From: an uncultured Bacteroidota bacterium
Lineage (GTDB): Bacteria; Bacteroidota; Bacteroidia; JABEUT01
DNA length: 57,747 nucleotides
NCBI GenBank assembly: GCA_903916255.1
Contig: CAIWVW010000055.1
Span: 1-57,747, forward strand
Direction: 5' to 3'
Shown here in pieces: positions 33,240 to 40,906 of the stretch. Below the pieces are notes generated by a model. It saw only the letters and a program-made list of their open reading frames with translations, did not search any database and was not told the origin of the DNA. Made by a program: the position numbers and the translations under genes. Positions within the stretch are counted from its first letter, which is position 1. Each line of letters opens with the position of its first letter.

Positions 33240-34102
33240 TATTCTGCTTTTCTGTATTGGTTTACTAACGCAATTACTTGTTTGGCTTCTTTCACATCAT
33301 GCACCCGTAAAATATTCGCTCCGTTTAACAGCGCAATGGTATTTAGGGAAATGGTTCCCGTTAATGCATTTTCCGGTTTTGTTTTCAGCACTTTATTAAT
33401 CATCGATTTGCGGGAAAGCCCTGCCAGTATGGGAAGCCCCAGTTTTTTAAACCTGTCGAGGTGCCGTAATAATGCAAAGTTGTGGTCAACTGTTTTGCCA
33501 AAACCAAATCCGGGGTCAAGTATAATTTCCGCTGCTCCCGCAGATTTTAACTGGGCAATCCTTTTTTCAAAGAATTGATATACTTCTTCCACCACATTTG
33601 TATAATGCGGTTCAACCTGCATGGTTTTCGGCGTGCCTTGTATATGCATCAATATATAAGGCACCTTTAATTCTCCAATGGTTTTATACATCTGTTCATC
33701 CATTGTGCCGCCCGAAATATCATTAATTATGGAAGCCCCGTGTGCAACCACTTTTTTTGCTACCGCAGAATGATAGGTATCTATTGAAACCGGAATTTGC
33801 GGGTGATGCTTTACAAGGAAATCTAATACGGGTAATAACCTTTTCAGTTCTTCTTCCGGAGCCACATCCTCGGCCCCCGGACGGGTAGAAACAGCCCCAA
33901 GGTCAATAATATCTACTACTTCGGCTATTAGGCGTTCGGCATGAGCAATAGCTTCCTGTTCGGAAATATAGCGGCCGCCATCATAAAATGAATCAGGCGT
34001 AATATTTACAATGCCCATTACCAAAGCACGGTCAGTTGTAAGTACATTTCTGACAGCATTTTGAAAGGCGGGTTTTTTTATTTCTTTGGCCGGAGTATCC
34101 AT
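33239..34102 (-). CDS. folP: Dihydropteroate synthase
   Basis: 287 residues, TIM-barrel enzyme that joins p-aminobenzoate to 6-hydroxymethyl-dihydropterin in folate synthesis. Signature VMGIVNITPDSFYDGGRY (~30-47), pterin-site segments RPGAEDV and SIDTYHSAVA, NDISGG, and the C-terminal DPGFGFGKT and GLSRKSMI. It has a minus-strand -7 box at 34113-34120 and overlaps cdaA by 1 bp, so the two are translated from one message. The sulfonamide-binding loop looks ordinary. Confidence 0.95.
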   Translation of the reverse strand: MDTPAKEIKKPAFQNAVRNVLTTDRALVMGIVNITPDSFYDGGRYISEQEAIAHAERLIAEVVDIIDLGAVSTRPGAEDVAPEEELKRLLPVLDFLVKHHPQIPVSIDTYHSAVAKKVVAHGASIINDISGGTMDEQMYKTIGELKVPYILMHIQGTPKTMQVEPHYTNVVEEVYQFFEKRIAQLKSAGAAEIILDPGFGFGKTVDHNFALLRHLDRFKKLGLPILAGLSRKSMINKVLKTKPENALTGTISLNTIALLNGANILRVHDVKEAKQVIALVNQYRKAE

Positions 34103-34112
34103 AGGTTAGTTA

Positions 34113-34120
34113 CAAACTTA
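34113..34120 (-). promoter_or_regulatory. -7 box for folP-cdaA
   Basis: Minus-strand TAAGTTTG, exact TAnnTTTG, only 10 bp before the folP ATG, so the leader would be almost absent. Confidence 0.5.
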
Positions 34121-34179
34121 CAAAAAATGGAATAAGTTGCAAGTGTTAATTATACTTAAATCCGGTTGGTTCAGATTTA

Positions 34180-34917
34180 TTACATATACCCAAAGGTATA
34201 ATTCAGGCTGATAATGCCGAAAATACCGCCAACATTGAATGCATCTTTGTAACGCACTTTTAAATACTCGGAACCTACTTCGGGCGTATATATATAAGAG
34301 GCGGGATGGGTGGCTAATGGCATATCATAAAAAACTTCCAATGTCCAATCGAAGTGGCGCGACATGCGATAATGCTCTCCAACACCCAAATCAAGCCAGG
34401 GTGTTTTATTTCCATATTGAGCCGTATTAATTCGGTAGGAATATATCACATTCGTTTCATAACTGATTCCTCCTAATAGAAAACGGGTGAATTTATGCAC
34501 CCTTAAGGGCCTGTAGGCCCAATAGTATAATGCATTGATACCATAACGTGCATCGGTATGATACCCTAAACGCAGAATTTCGGTTTTAAAACGGTCGCCA
34601 TAACCCTCCAGGCTCCATTGTTTGGCAAGCCTGTAACGTATACAAAGGCCAAGGCCGAAACCAATACTTGCCGGGTCGAACAGCGTGCATGCCCCGGCCC
34701 TTAGTCCGACAGTTAGTTGTCCAAAACCTTCATCTCCTCCAAAATTTGGGCAGGCCGCTATTCTCGGGTCGTGGCCGCCAGAATCTTCAATGTCGTTACA
34801 TACAGTGTCGGCAGGGTTAAGTAAGCGAAAAGATTCGGCATTTACCCTGAATGCGGCAACGCATGGAATGAAAAAAACCACTAAAAGGGTAATAAATATT
34901 TTTTTTGCCGGGGTCAA
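34180..34917 (-). CDS. Predicted outer-membrane beta-barrel protein, unknown
   Basis: About 245 residues. The frame opens with TTG at 34956, but that codon abuts a -7-like box (TATCTTCG, 34946-34953), so I prefer TTG at 34917, giving TPAKKIFITLLVVFFIPCV, a good signal peptide. The mature part has alternating aromatic strands (RYRLAKQWSLEGYGDRF, SRHFDWTLEVFYDMP) and ends in YTFGYM with an aromatic near the C-terminus, consistent with a small barrel. No family is recognised. It stands alone between folP and the LuxC-like gene. Confidence 0.68.
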   Translation of the reverse strand: MTPAKKIFITLLVVFFIPCVAAFRVNAESFRLLNPADTVCNDIEDSGGHDPRIAACPNFGGDEGFGQLTVGLRAGACTLFDPASIGFGLGLCIRYRLAKQWSLEGYGDRFKTEILRLGYHTDARYGINALYYWAYRPLRVHKFTRFLLGGISYETNVIYSYRINTAQYGNKTPWLDLGVGEHYRMSRHFDWTLEVFYDMPLATHPASYIYTPEVGSEYLKVRYKDAFNVGGIFGIISLNYTFGYM

Positions 34918-35018
34918 GCTTTTTAAAAGATTGTTATTTATGGGACGAAGATACAAACTATATGCGGAGTTTTACCATGAAATAAATCAGTAATTTATCC
35001 CATTAGGCAAACAGGTTA

Positions 35019-36083
35019 CTATTGCAGTTCCTGCAAAAACTCCATTACATCTGCACCATCTGCATAATCGGTTATAGCAGGACTTTGGGTTTCGCCTATT
35101 TTTACAAACGGCAGGTTGGCAGGGCCGAGTTTATTCTCTACCGAATCTGAACAGGCAACACACTGTATTTGTTCTTTTATATCCGTCAACTGTGGGGGCA
35201 GTTTTTTGAGGTCGGAATATTCCTCAAAGTTAAGCACAGCAATAGGGGATGAGAGTTGCGGATTATGTATAACGGCCAGAAAGCCATTGTCGGTAAACTT
35301 TTTTCCGTCCATCAGGTAAATGGTACGGTTATACATGTAATTGGAATGGTATTTACTGTGGTTAATAACATCTTTATAGGACTCGATATTCAGAAAGAAG
35401 TTATCGAATACATAGCCTTCCGGAACATATAGTTTCGCCACATTACGGCATCCCAACCCGAAATAGCTGAATATATCTTTACCTAATGTATATAATTCCA
35501 AATTGGTTTCTGTCCCATCTAAAACGGCAATGCCATTGCGGTTCCTGCGGATAATGTTCGGAATATTTTTAAAATAATGTTCGAAGTGCTTTGCCGTATT
35601 ATTGCTGCCAGTGGCTATTACTGCATCAATACCGTTATTCAGTTTGTCAACAAAATGGATGCTGTTTTTCCATTCAGGTTCTGTTTCAATCAGCCTATCG
35701 GCAAGAAATTTCAACAACCTGGAATCGGAGCTTGAAAGTTTGGCATGAAGGATATTGCCGCTCATCAAAACGCATAAAAAATCGTGAAAGCCCACCAATG
35801 GAATATTGCCAGCCATCACTACGCCAATAGTTAAAGGCTTGGGGTTTTCAATATTCAAATCTGGGTAGGAGGAGAGCCACTTGGTTAATACATCCTTATC
35901 CAGCCATAATTGAATACCACGCAATGATTCAATAATGTTTTTCTGTGTAAACCATGGATTTTCCTGTTCGGCTATTAACATGGTTTTCTGCCATTCTTCT
36001 TGCCGGGAGTCGTTACTATTCAGGAAACTTCTGATTTCTTCTCCTAAAGAATGAAAACTATTTATGGCTTTGTCGGGATGCAT
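35019..36083 (-). CDS. LuxC-type acyl-CoA reductase
   Basis: 354 residues resembling the LuxC family of ALDH-fold fatty acyl reductases. Seen: PLTIGVVMAGNIPLVGFHDFLCVLMSGN (nucleotide-binding, ~80-107), AVIATGSNNTAKHFEHYF, RRNRNGIAVLDG, and the probable catalytic Cys in FSYFGLGCRNVAKLYVP (~218). It would reduce an acyl-CoA to the aldehyde using NADPH. Light-emission genes are absent, and the role of this Bacteroidota branch is not established. A minus-strand -7 box (TACCTTTG, 36104-36111) lies 20 bp ahead of the ATG. Confidence 0.87.
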   Translation of the reverse strand: MHPDKAINSFHSLGEEIRSFLNSNDSRQEEWQKTMLIAEQENPWFTQKNIIESLRGIQLWLDKDVLTKWLSSYPDLNIENPKPLTIGVVMAGNIPLVGFHDFLCVLMSGNILHAKLSSSDSRLLKFLADRLIETEPEWKNSIHFVDKLNNGIDAVIATGSNNTAKHFEHYFKNIPNIIRRNRNGIAVLDGTETNLELYTLGKDIFSYFGLGCRNVAKLYVPEGYVFDNFFLNIESYKDVINHSKYHSNYMYNRTIYLMDGKKFTDNGFLAVIHNPQLSSPIAVLNFEEYSDLKKLPPQLTDIKEQIQCVACSDSVENKLGPANLPFVKIGETQSPAITDYADGADVMEFLQELQ

Positions 36084-36103
36084 GGTGTAATTTGTAGAAG
36101 GCG

Positions 36104-36111
36104 CAAAGGTA
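36104..36111 (-). promoter_or_regulatory. -7 box for the LuxC-like gene
   Basis: Minus-strand TACCTTTG, exact TAnnTTTG, 20 bp before the ATG at 36083. Confidence 0.55.
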
Positions 36112-36125
36112 GATAATTGTTGAAA

Positions 36126-36147
36126 GTGAAAAGTTGAAAGTAGAAAG
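36126..36147 (+). repeat. Left inverted repeat flanking a small ORF
   Basis: 22-bp sequence starting GTGAAAAGTTGAAAG; the reverse complement of 36498-36519 differs at one position. See the small ORF at 36222. Confidence 0.8.
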
Positions 36148-36193
36148 TGGGGAGGAGGGAAAGGGCATAATTATCCAGTTTAAAATACTCTTT

Positions 36194-36201
36194 TATATTT
36201 G
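36194..36201 (+). promoter_or_regulatory. -7 box for the small membrane protein
   Basis: TATATTTG, exact TAnnTTTG, 20 bp before the ATG at 36222 and inside the inverted-repeat pair. Confidence 0.55.
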
Positions 36202-36221
36202 CACGTCAAAACCCTTATGAA

Positions 36222-36473
36222 ATGAATCATTTACTATTCTTAGAAGCAATAAAGCCTGGTGAAATTACTTTGATTCTTCTAATTATTGCTATTGTTATTA
36301 TTTACAGATTAACCAGAAAAAAATATAATGATGTTGTTACGTTGAAAAATGGTTCTGTTATTCATTGTAAGATAGTTGAACAAAATCCCAATGTTTCAAT
36401 TAAAGTTGAGACAAAGGATAAGAATTTGATGGTTTATAAGAACGAAGAAATTGAGAAAATAACAAAGAGTTAA
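36222..36473 (+). CDS. Small membrane-anchored protein with a KNGS-type domain
   Basis: 83 residues. One membrane helix (ITLILLIIAIVIIYRL, ~17-33) is followed by a ~48-residue soluble part, DVVTLKNGSVIHCKIVEQNPNVSIKVETKDKN with YKNEEIEKITKS. This short module recurs in Bacteroidota proteins whose function is unknown to me. The gene is markedly AT-rich, has its own -7 box, and is bracketed by 22-bp inverted repeats (36126-36147 and 36498-36519), which suggests a small inserted cassette between the LuxC-like gene and lysC. I assign no function. Confidence 0.72.
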   Translation: MNHLLFLEAIKPGEITLILLIIAIVIIYRLTRKKYNDVVTLKNGSVIHCKIVEQNPNVSIKVETKDKNLMVYKNEEIEKITKS

Positions 36474-36497
36474 TGAAAGGTACTAAATTTGCTTTGG

Positions 36498-36519
36498 CTT
36501 TCTACTTTCCACTTTTCAC
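36498..36519 (-). repeat. Right inverted repeat, also the lysC leader
   Basis: 22 bp starting CTTTCTACTTTCCAC, complement of 36126-36147 with one mismatch. TTTTCAC units repeat at 7 bp and reach to about 10 bp from the lysC ATG. Confidence 0.8.
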
Positions 36520-36534
36520 TTTTCACTCATTGTA

Positions 36535-37857
36535 ATGCAGGTATTAAAATTCGGAGGTACGTCGGTAGGTTCTGCGGAACGCATGAAGGAAGTTGCCAAA
36601 CTGGTAAATTATCCCGGTAAAAAAATCGTTGTATTATCGGCCATGTCAGGTACAACCGACCAGTTAGTGAAAGTTACCAAAGCCCTTTACGCGCACAATT
36701 CCGAAGAAGCATCTAAACTTTTAAAGGCGCTGGAACCTAAGTACAGGGAGACGGTAGAAAAACTTTTTACCTCGGAAGAATATAAAAAGAAAGGAAACGA
36801 ACTGATAACACAGCATTTCAATTTATTGTGGTCGTTTACGTTAGATATGTTTACCCACAATGAAGAGAAAACTATTCTGGCCGAAGGGGAATTGCTTTCT
36901 ACTGCCTTGTTTCATTACTATTTAGAAGAACAGAAAATCCCTTCCATATTAATGCCGGCCCTCAATTTTATGCGCATAGATGAAGATGGGGAACCTGATA
37001 TTGAATATATAGAAGAGCATTTAAAAAGAGAACTTTCAAAAGACCCTCACAGCCAATTGTTTATTACACAAGGATATATTTGCCGTAACCCTTTCGGGCA
37101 GATAGATAATTTGAAAAGAGGCGGAAGCGATTACACAGCTTGTTTGGTTGGGGCGGCCATCAATGCCGAAGAAATTCAAATATGGACCGACATAGACGGG
37201 ATGCATAACAACGACCCGCGCATTGTTCCCAATACCTTCCCCATAGCCGAATTGTCCTTTGATGAAGCAGCCGAGTTGGCCTATTTCGGGGCGAAAATAT
37301 TGCACCCCTATTGTATCCGTCCCGCAAAAAAAAGGAATGTGCCCGTGCGCTTGCTAAATACGATGCAGCCGGAAGCTAAAGGAACCTTAATAAGCCGTAA
37401 TGCATCGGGCGATGCCATAAAGGCGGTAGCAGCTAAATATAAAATTACAGTTATTAAAATTAAGTCCGACCGGATGTTGATGGCATATGGTTTTCTGCGC
37501 AGCGTTTTTGAAGTGTTCGAGCGGTATAAAACGCCTATCGATGTAATTACCACTTCGGAAGTCGCCGTATCACTTACCATTGACGATAACAGCCATATCG
37601 ATGACATTATAAAAGAACTTGAAATTTTCGGAACCGTAAGTGCCGAAATGAACCAGGTAATAATCTGCATTGTCGGCGATTTTCTGGCAGACAGGCATGG
37701 ATATGCCGTTAGGATTTTCGATTCGCTGAAAGATGTCCCTATCCGCATGATTTCCTATGGCGGAAGCAAAAACAATATATCCATACTGGTGAATGCCGAG
37801 CACAAAAATGACGCGCTGCTGGCTTTGAATAAAGGATTATTTACCAAAAACAAATAA
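36535..37857 (+). CDS. lysC: Aspartate kinase (monofunctional)
   Basis: 440 residues. Amino-acid-kinase domain with KFGGTSVGSAERMKEV at the start, SAMSGTTDQLVK, TQGYICRNPFGQ and LKRGGSDYTACLVGAA (~190-205), then C-terminal ACT domains (~300-440; VIKIKSDRMLMAYGFL and the later ICIVGDF) for likely lysine or threonine feedback. It phosphorylates aspartate, the first step to lysine, threonine and methionine. It is followed 6 bp later by lysA, so the two form a lysine operon; dapA is upstream on the other strand. There is no homoserine dehydrogenase fusion. Confidence 0.94.
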   Translation: MQVLKFGGTSVGSAERMKEVAKLVNYPGKKIVVLSAMSGTTDQLVKVTKALYAHNSEEASKLLKALEPKYRETVEKLFTSEEYKKKGNELITQHFNLLWSFTLDMFTHNEEKTILAEGELLSTALFHYYLEEQKIPSILMPALNFMRIDEDGEPDIEYIEEHLKRELSKDPHSQLFITQGYICRNPFGQIDNLKRGGSDYTACLVGAAINAEEIQIWTDIDGMHNNDPRIVPNTFPIAELSFDEAAELAYFGAKILHPYCIRPAKKRNVPVRLLNTMQPEAKGTLISRNASGDAIKAVAAKYKITVIKIKSDRMLMAYGFLRSVFEVFERYKTPIDVITTSEVAVSLTIDDNSHIDDIIKELEIFGTVSAEMNQVIICIVGDFLADRHGYAVRIFDSLKDVPIRMISYGGSKNNISILVNAEHKNDALLALNKGLFTKNK

Positions 37858-37863
37858 GCGCCT

Positions 37864-39024
37864 ATGTTCACCTCAGCATTGCTTAAAAAGTTTCAGGGAA
37901 CAGCAACTCCTTTCTATTATTACGATACCGATTTGTTGGCTCAAACCCTTTCTGCGGCAAGTAAAAGTGCGGAAAAGCACGATATAGAATTACACTATGC
38001 GCTGAAAGCAAATTCAAATAAACGCATTTTAAAACTGATTAAAAGCGCCGGTTTTGGTGCCGATTGCGTAAGCGGCAACGAAGTGAAACGAGCCGCCGAC
38101 TGCGGATTTAAAGCCAATAAAATTGTATTTGCCGGAGTGGGCAAGTCTGATGAAGAGATTCGGTTTGCAATCAAAAAAAATATTTTTTGTTTCAACTGCG
38201 AATCCATCGATGAGCTGAAAATAATTAATGCAATAGCTAAAAGCGAGAATAAAACAGCCAATATTGCACTTCGGATAAACCCCAATGTAAACGCACATAC
38301 CCACCACTATATTACCACAGGATTGGAGGAAAATAAGTTTGGGATAAACGTATGGGAACTGGAAGCCGCATTAGCCGCTATACATAAATGCAAAAATGTA
38401 AAATTAATCGGGCTGCATTTTCATGTGGGTTCGCAAATAACTGATTTGAATGTGTTTAAAACCCTTTGCCTGAAGGTGAACGAGATTGTTCAATGGTTTA
38501 CTAACCGAAATATATTTATTGAAAATATTAACCTTGGCGGCGGGCTTGGGGTTGATTATTATAACCCCGATAAAAACGCCATCCCGAATTTTGAAAACTA
38601 TTTCAGCCTGTTCCGCAAGTTTTTAACTATCGAACCCTCGCAAAAGTTGCATCTGGAGCCCGGACGCGCCATAGTGGCGCAATGCGGTTCGCTTATTTCC
38701 AGTGTGCTGTTTGTTAAAAAAGGCGTGCAGACCAATTTTATCATCCTTGATGCAGGCATGACAGAGCTTATAAGGCCTGCCCTATACCAATCGTATCATA
38801 AAATTGAAAACCTTACCGGCGCCAAAAGGAAAACGGTTTTGAAATATGATGTTACCGGGCCCATTTGTGAATCGTCTGATTGTTTCGGTAAATCGGTTGA
38901 ATTGCCCGAAACCAAACGGGGAGATATGATTGCCATACGCACAACAGGAGCCTATGCCGAAAGTATGTCGTTGGAATATAACCTGCGAAATAAAGCAAAG
39001 GCGTATCTTGCGGAAGATTTATAG
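37864..39024 (+). CDS. lysA: Diaminopimelate decarboxylase
   Basis: 386 residues, PLP-dependent fold-III enzyme making L-lysine from meso-DAP. PLP-lysine in HYALKANSNKRILKLI (~44), GADCVSGNEV, GLHFHVGSQI (~182-191), NLGGGLGVDY (phosphate-binding Gly-rich turn, ~222), and the CESSDCFGK motif with the catalytic Cys near 343. It starts with MFTSALLKKFQGTATPFYYYDTDLL, slightly short at the N-terminus compared with longer LysA proteins. Directly after lysC. Confidence 0.94.
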   Translation: MFTSALLKKFQGTATPFYYYDTDLLAQTLSAASKSAEKHDIELHYALKANSNKRILKLIKSAGFGADCVSGNEVKRAADCGFKANKIVFAGVGKSDEEIRFAIKKNIFCFNCESIDELKIINAIAKSENKTANIALRINPNVNAHTHHYITTGLEENKFGINVWELEAALAAIHKCKNVKLIGLHFHVGSQITDLNVFKTLCLKVNEIVQWFTNRNIFIENINLGGGLGVDYYNPDKNAIPNFENYFSLFRKFLTIEPSQKLHLEPGRAIVAQCGSLISSVLFVKKGVQTNFIILDAGMTELIRPALYQSYHKIENLTGAKRKTVLKYDVTGPICESSDCFGKSVELPETKRGDMIAIRTTGAYAESMSLEYNLRNKAKAYLAEDL

Positions 39025-39036
39025 CCCGAAATTACC

Positions 39037-39843
39037 ATGATGAATGTATTAGCCAAGTGGACAAGAAGTGCGGTATGCATAGTATTCATTCTTGCCGGAT
39101 GCCAAAATGCGTTGGCGCAAGATGCGTATATGAATTTGGACACCAATTCGCACGGGTTGTTTAATAATTTTATAGGCATTAAATTTTTTGCGGCTGATTT
39201 TGCCGCTACCAGCCTCAACCAGGACTTGCAGTTCAACTATGTTTCAAAGAACCCTGCCGGGTATGATTTTACGTTTAAGCACGATATGAATGTTACTGGG
39301 CTTACCAACTTTTACAATATTGGGTTAGGGCTTGAAGAGAATTACGGCAAGCATTTATCCATTACCTTTTTCGACGCTTCCATAGGTGCCATACAACATA
39401 CCTGGAACTGGAACTTAGGTGCAGGCGCCGGATTTTTTGTAAACCTTAATAAGGCCCAAAGTATGCGGCTCAATGCTTCTGTTAAAATTTATTACCAGAA
39501 CATTACCTACAGTTTTGGAAATTATTACGACACCACCGGACTTGGCTTTGTAGTCGACCAGACGAATGTTGGAACCAGCCTGAAAAATGTAAAATACGTT
39601 AACAGTGCATGGACGGTAAGCCCGGGGGTGGAATTTCTTTACCGCCGTTTTAGTATCGATTATTTTGCAGGCGTATATTACAACTATGTTTTTGCATACC
39701 ACGAAGACATTAATTTTTACAATGCCAGTATTCCCGTTTCCTATGCCATATATGACAGGAACGGCAATTATGTTTCGCGCGGCATTACTAACCCCGGAAA
39801 TTATATCATCCAGGTCGGCATAGTAAAAGAATTCGGCCTTTAG
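39037..39843 (+). CDS. Predicted outer-membrane beta-barrel protein, unknown
   Basis: 268 residues. N-terminal export signal (SAVCIVFILAGCQNALAQ); ILAGC could also be read as a lipobox, so either a cleaved signal peptide or a lipoprotein. The remainder has barrel-like alternating strands (HLSITFFDASIGAIQHTWNW, GFFVNLNKAQSMRLNASVKIYY) and ends IQVGIVKEFGL. No family is recognised. It starts 12 bp after lysA, so it may be co-transcribed by read-through. Its stop codon overlaps the stop of the convergent DUF3078 gene (39840-39843). Confidence 0.7.
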   Translation: MMNVLAKWTRSAVCIVFILAGCQNALAQDAYMNLDTNSHGLFNNFIGIKFFAADFAATSLNQDLQFNYVSKNPAGYDFTFKHDMNVTGLTNFYNIGLGLEENYGKHLSITFFDASIGAIQHTWNWNLGAGAGFFVNLNKAQSMRLNASVKIYYQNITYSFGNYYDTTGLGFVVDQTNVGTSLKNVKYVNSAWTVSPGVEFLYRRFSIDYFAGVYYNYVFAYHEDINFYNASIPVSYAIYDRNGNYVSRGITNPGNYIIQVGIVKEFGL

Positions 39844-40832
39844 AGGTTATAGGCCAGCCCCAATCCTGAAATTTCTTTAAACTGTGTGCGTGGGCCTTTA
39901 CCTATAACAATGTTATCGCTGTTGTAAATAGGAATCAATACATTTTGGTCGTATATTAATTCTGTATTCACGGTTACGGAAATCCACTTGTTCACTTTCA
40001 ACTGAATTAAATTGGTCCAGTCAACTACTATATCTTGTGGGTTTTTCAGGTAATTGGAGAACAATTCAAGGTTGGTGGTGAGGGTAACGCCCTTCATCAC
40101 GGTAGCCGAATAGTTGCCTTTAAAATATGCCCCGGCCTGCAGCAGTATTTCCTTACCATGCTGGATAAGCGCTCCATCAGAAGCGTAAACCGCCGGCGTA
40201 ACGCCATAATCACCTGCATCAGCAAGTGCCTGGTTTTCCACAAAAGTATATTTAAGCGTAGCCGGAGAAAGAAAGATGGATAAATTTTTAGACGGCGTAT
40301 AGGTTAATCCGGCGGCAACGGTTAGATAGCCGGGCGCCATCCATTTGGAAAGCAATCCTGTATCCAATATAGAAGAATAGCCCGGTGCAAATTGCGATTT
40401 GAAATTAACCAGCAAACCGGCCATGGTATTATCGAATGCCTTATATCCAAGGTTGGAGGTGGCTTCTATTTTGTCGGTTGTTTTTTGCGCAGGTTCTTTA
40501 TCGAGTTCCTGAAATCCATATGCCATATCGATACTATTGAGCCAGCTTATTTTCTTCCCTTTGTAATTGGCATGAAGTGAAACAAGCGCCACCAACCCAA
40601 CCGAGTTTTGTCCCCCTGCGGCCCAATTGGTAAGGCTTACCTGCGAGAAAGCAACGTTTACAATTCCACCGAGGTCCCATGCTGTATCTTTTTCAACTTT
40701 TTCCGTAATAACAGTGTCCTTTTTCACCGATACTAATTTATCGGCTGGGTGTTTAACAGTATCGCTTTGAGCAAAAGCAGAGAAAGCGGAGGAAATAATG
40801 AGAGAAAACGCAAATAGTTTTTTAATGTTCAT
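39840..40832 (-). CDS. DUF3078 outer-membrane family protein
   Basis: 330 residues from ATG 40832 (MNIKKLFAFSLIISSAFSAFAQ, a clean signal peptide); the open frame to 40895 adds residues ahead of it and overlaps the promoter. DUF3078 features: WDLGGIVNVAFSQVSLTNWAAGGQNSVG (~70-97), repeated barrel strands, and YTPSKNLSIFLSPATLKYTFV. The family is specific to Bacteroidota and predicted to lie in the outer membrane; its role is unknown. It shares a symmetrical divergent promoter with the M23 peptidase gene and overlaps the preceding barrel gene's stop. Confidence 0.85.
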   Translation of the reverse strand: MNIKKLFAFSLIISSAFSAFAQSDTVKHPADKLVSVKKDTVITEKVEKDTAWDLGGIVNVAFSQVSLTNWAAGGQNSVGLVALVSLHANYKGKKISWLNSIDMAYGFQELDKEPAQKTTDKIEATSNLGYKAFDNTMAGLLVNFKSQFAPGYSSILDTGLLSKWMAPGYLTVAAGLTYTPSKNLSIFLSPATLKYTFVENQALADAGDYGVTPAVYASDGALIQHGKEILLQAGAYFKGNYSATVMKGVTLTTNLELFSNYLKNPQDIVVDWTNLIQLKVNKWISVTVNTELIYDQNVLIPIYNSDNIVIGKGPRTQFKEISGLGLAYNL

Positions 40833-40863
40833 AAGTTGAAAGAATTTAAAAGGGGGACATTCA

Positions 40864-40881
40864 TAATTTTGCGCAAAAATA
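40864..40881. promoter_or_regulatory. Head-to-head symmetrical divergent promoter
   Basis: Plus-strand -7 box TAATTTTG (40864-40871) and minus-strand TATTTTTG (40881-40874) meet at a perfect palindrome TTTTGCGCAAAA (40867-40878). They lie 36-43 bp before the M23 ATG and 32-42 bp before the DUF3078 ATG. Confidence 0.65.
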
Positions 40882-40906
40882 AATGAATATCCCAATTTTC
40901 AAATAG

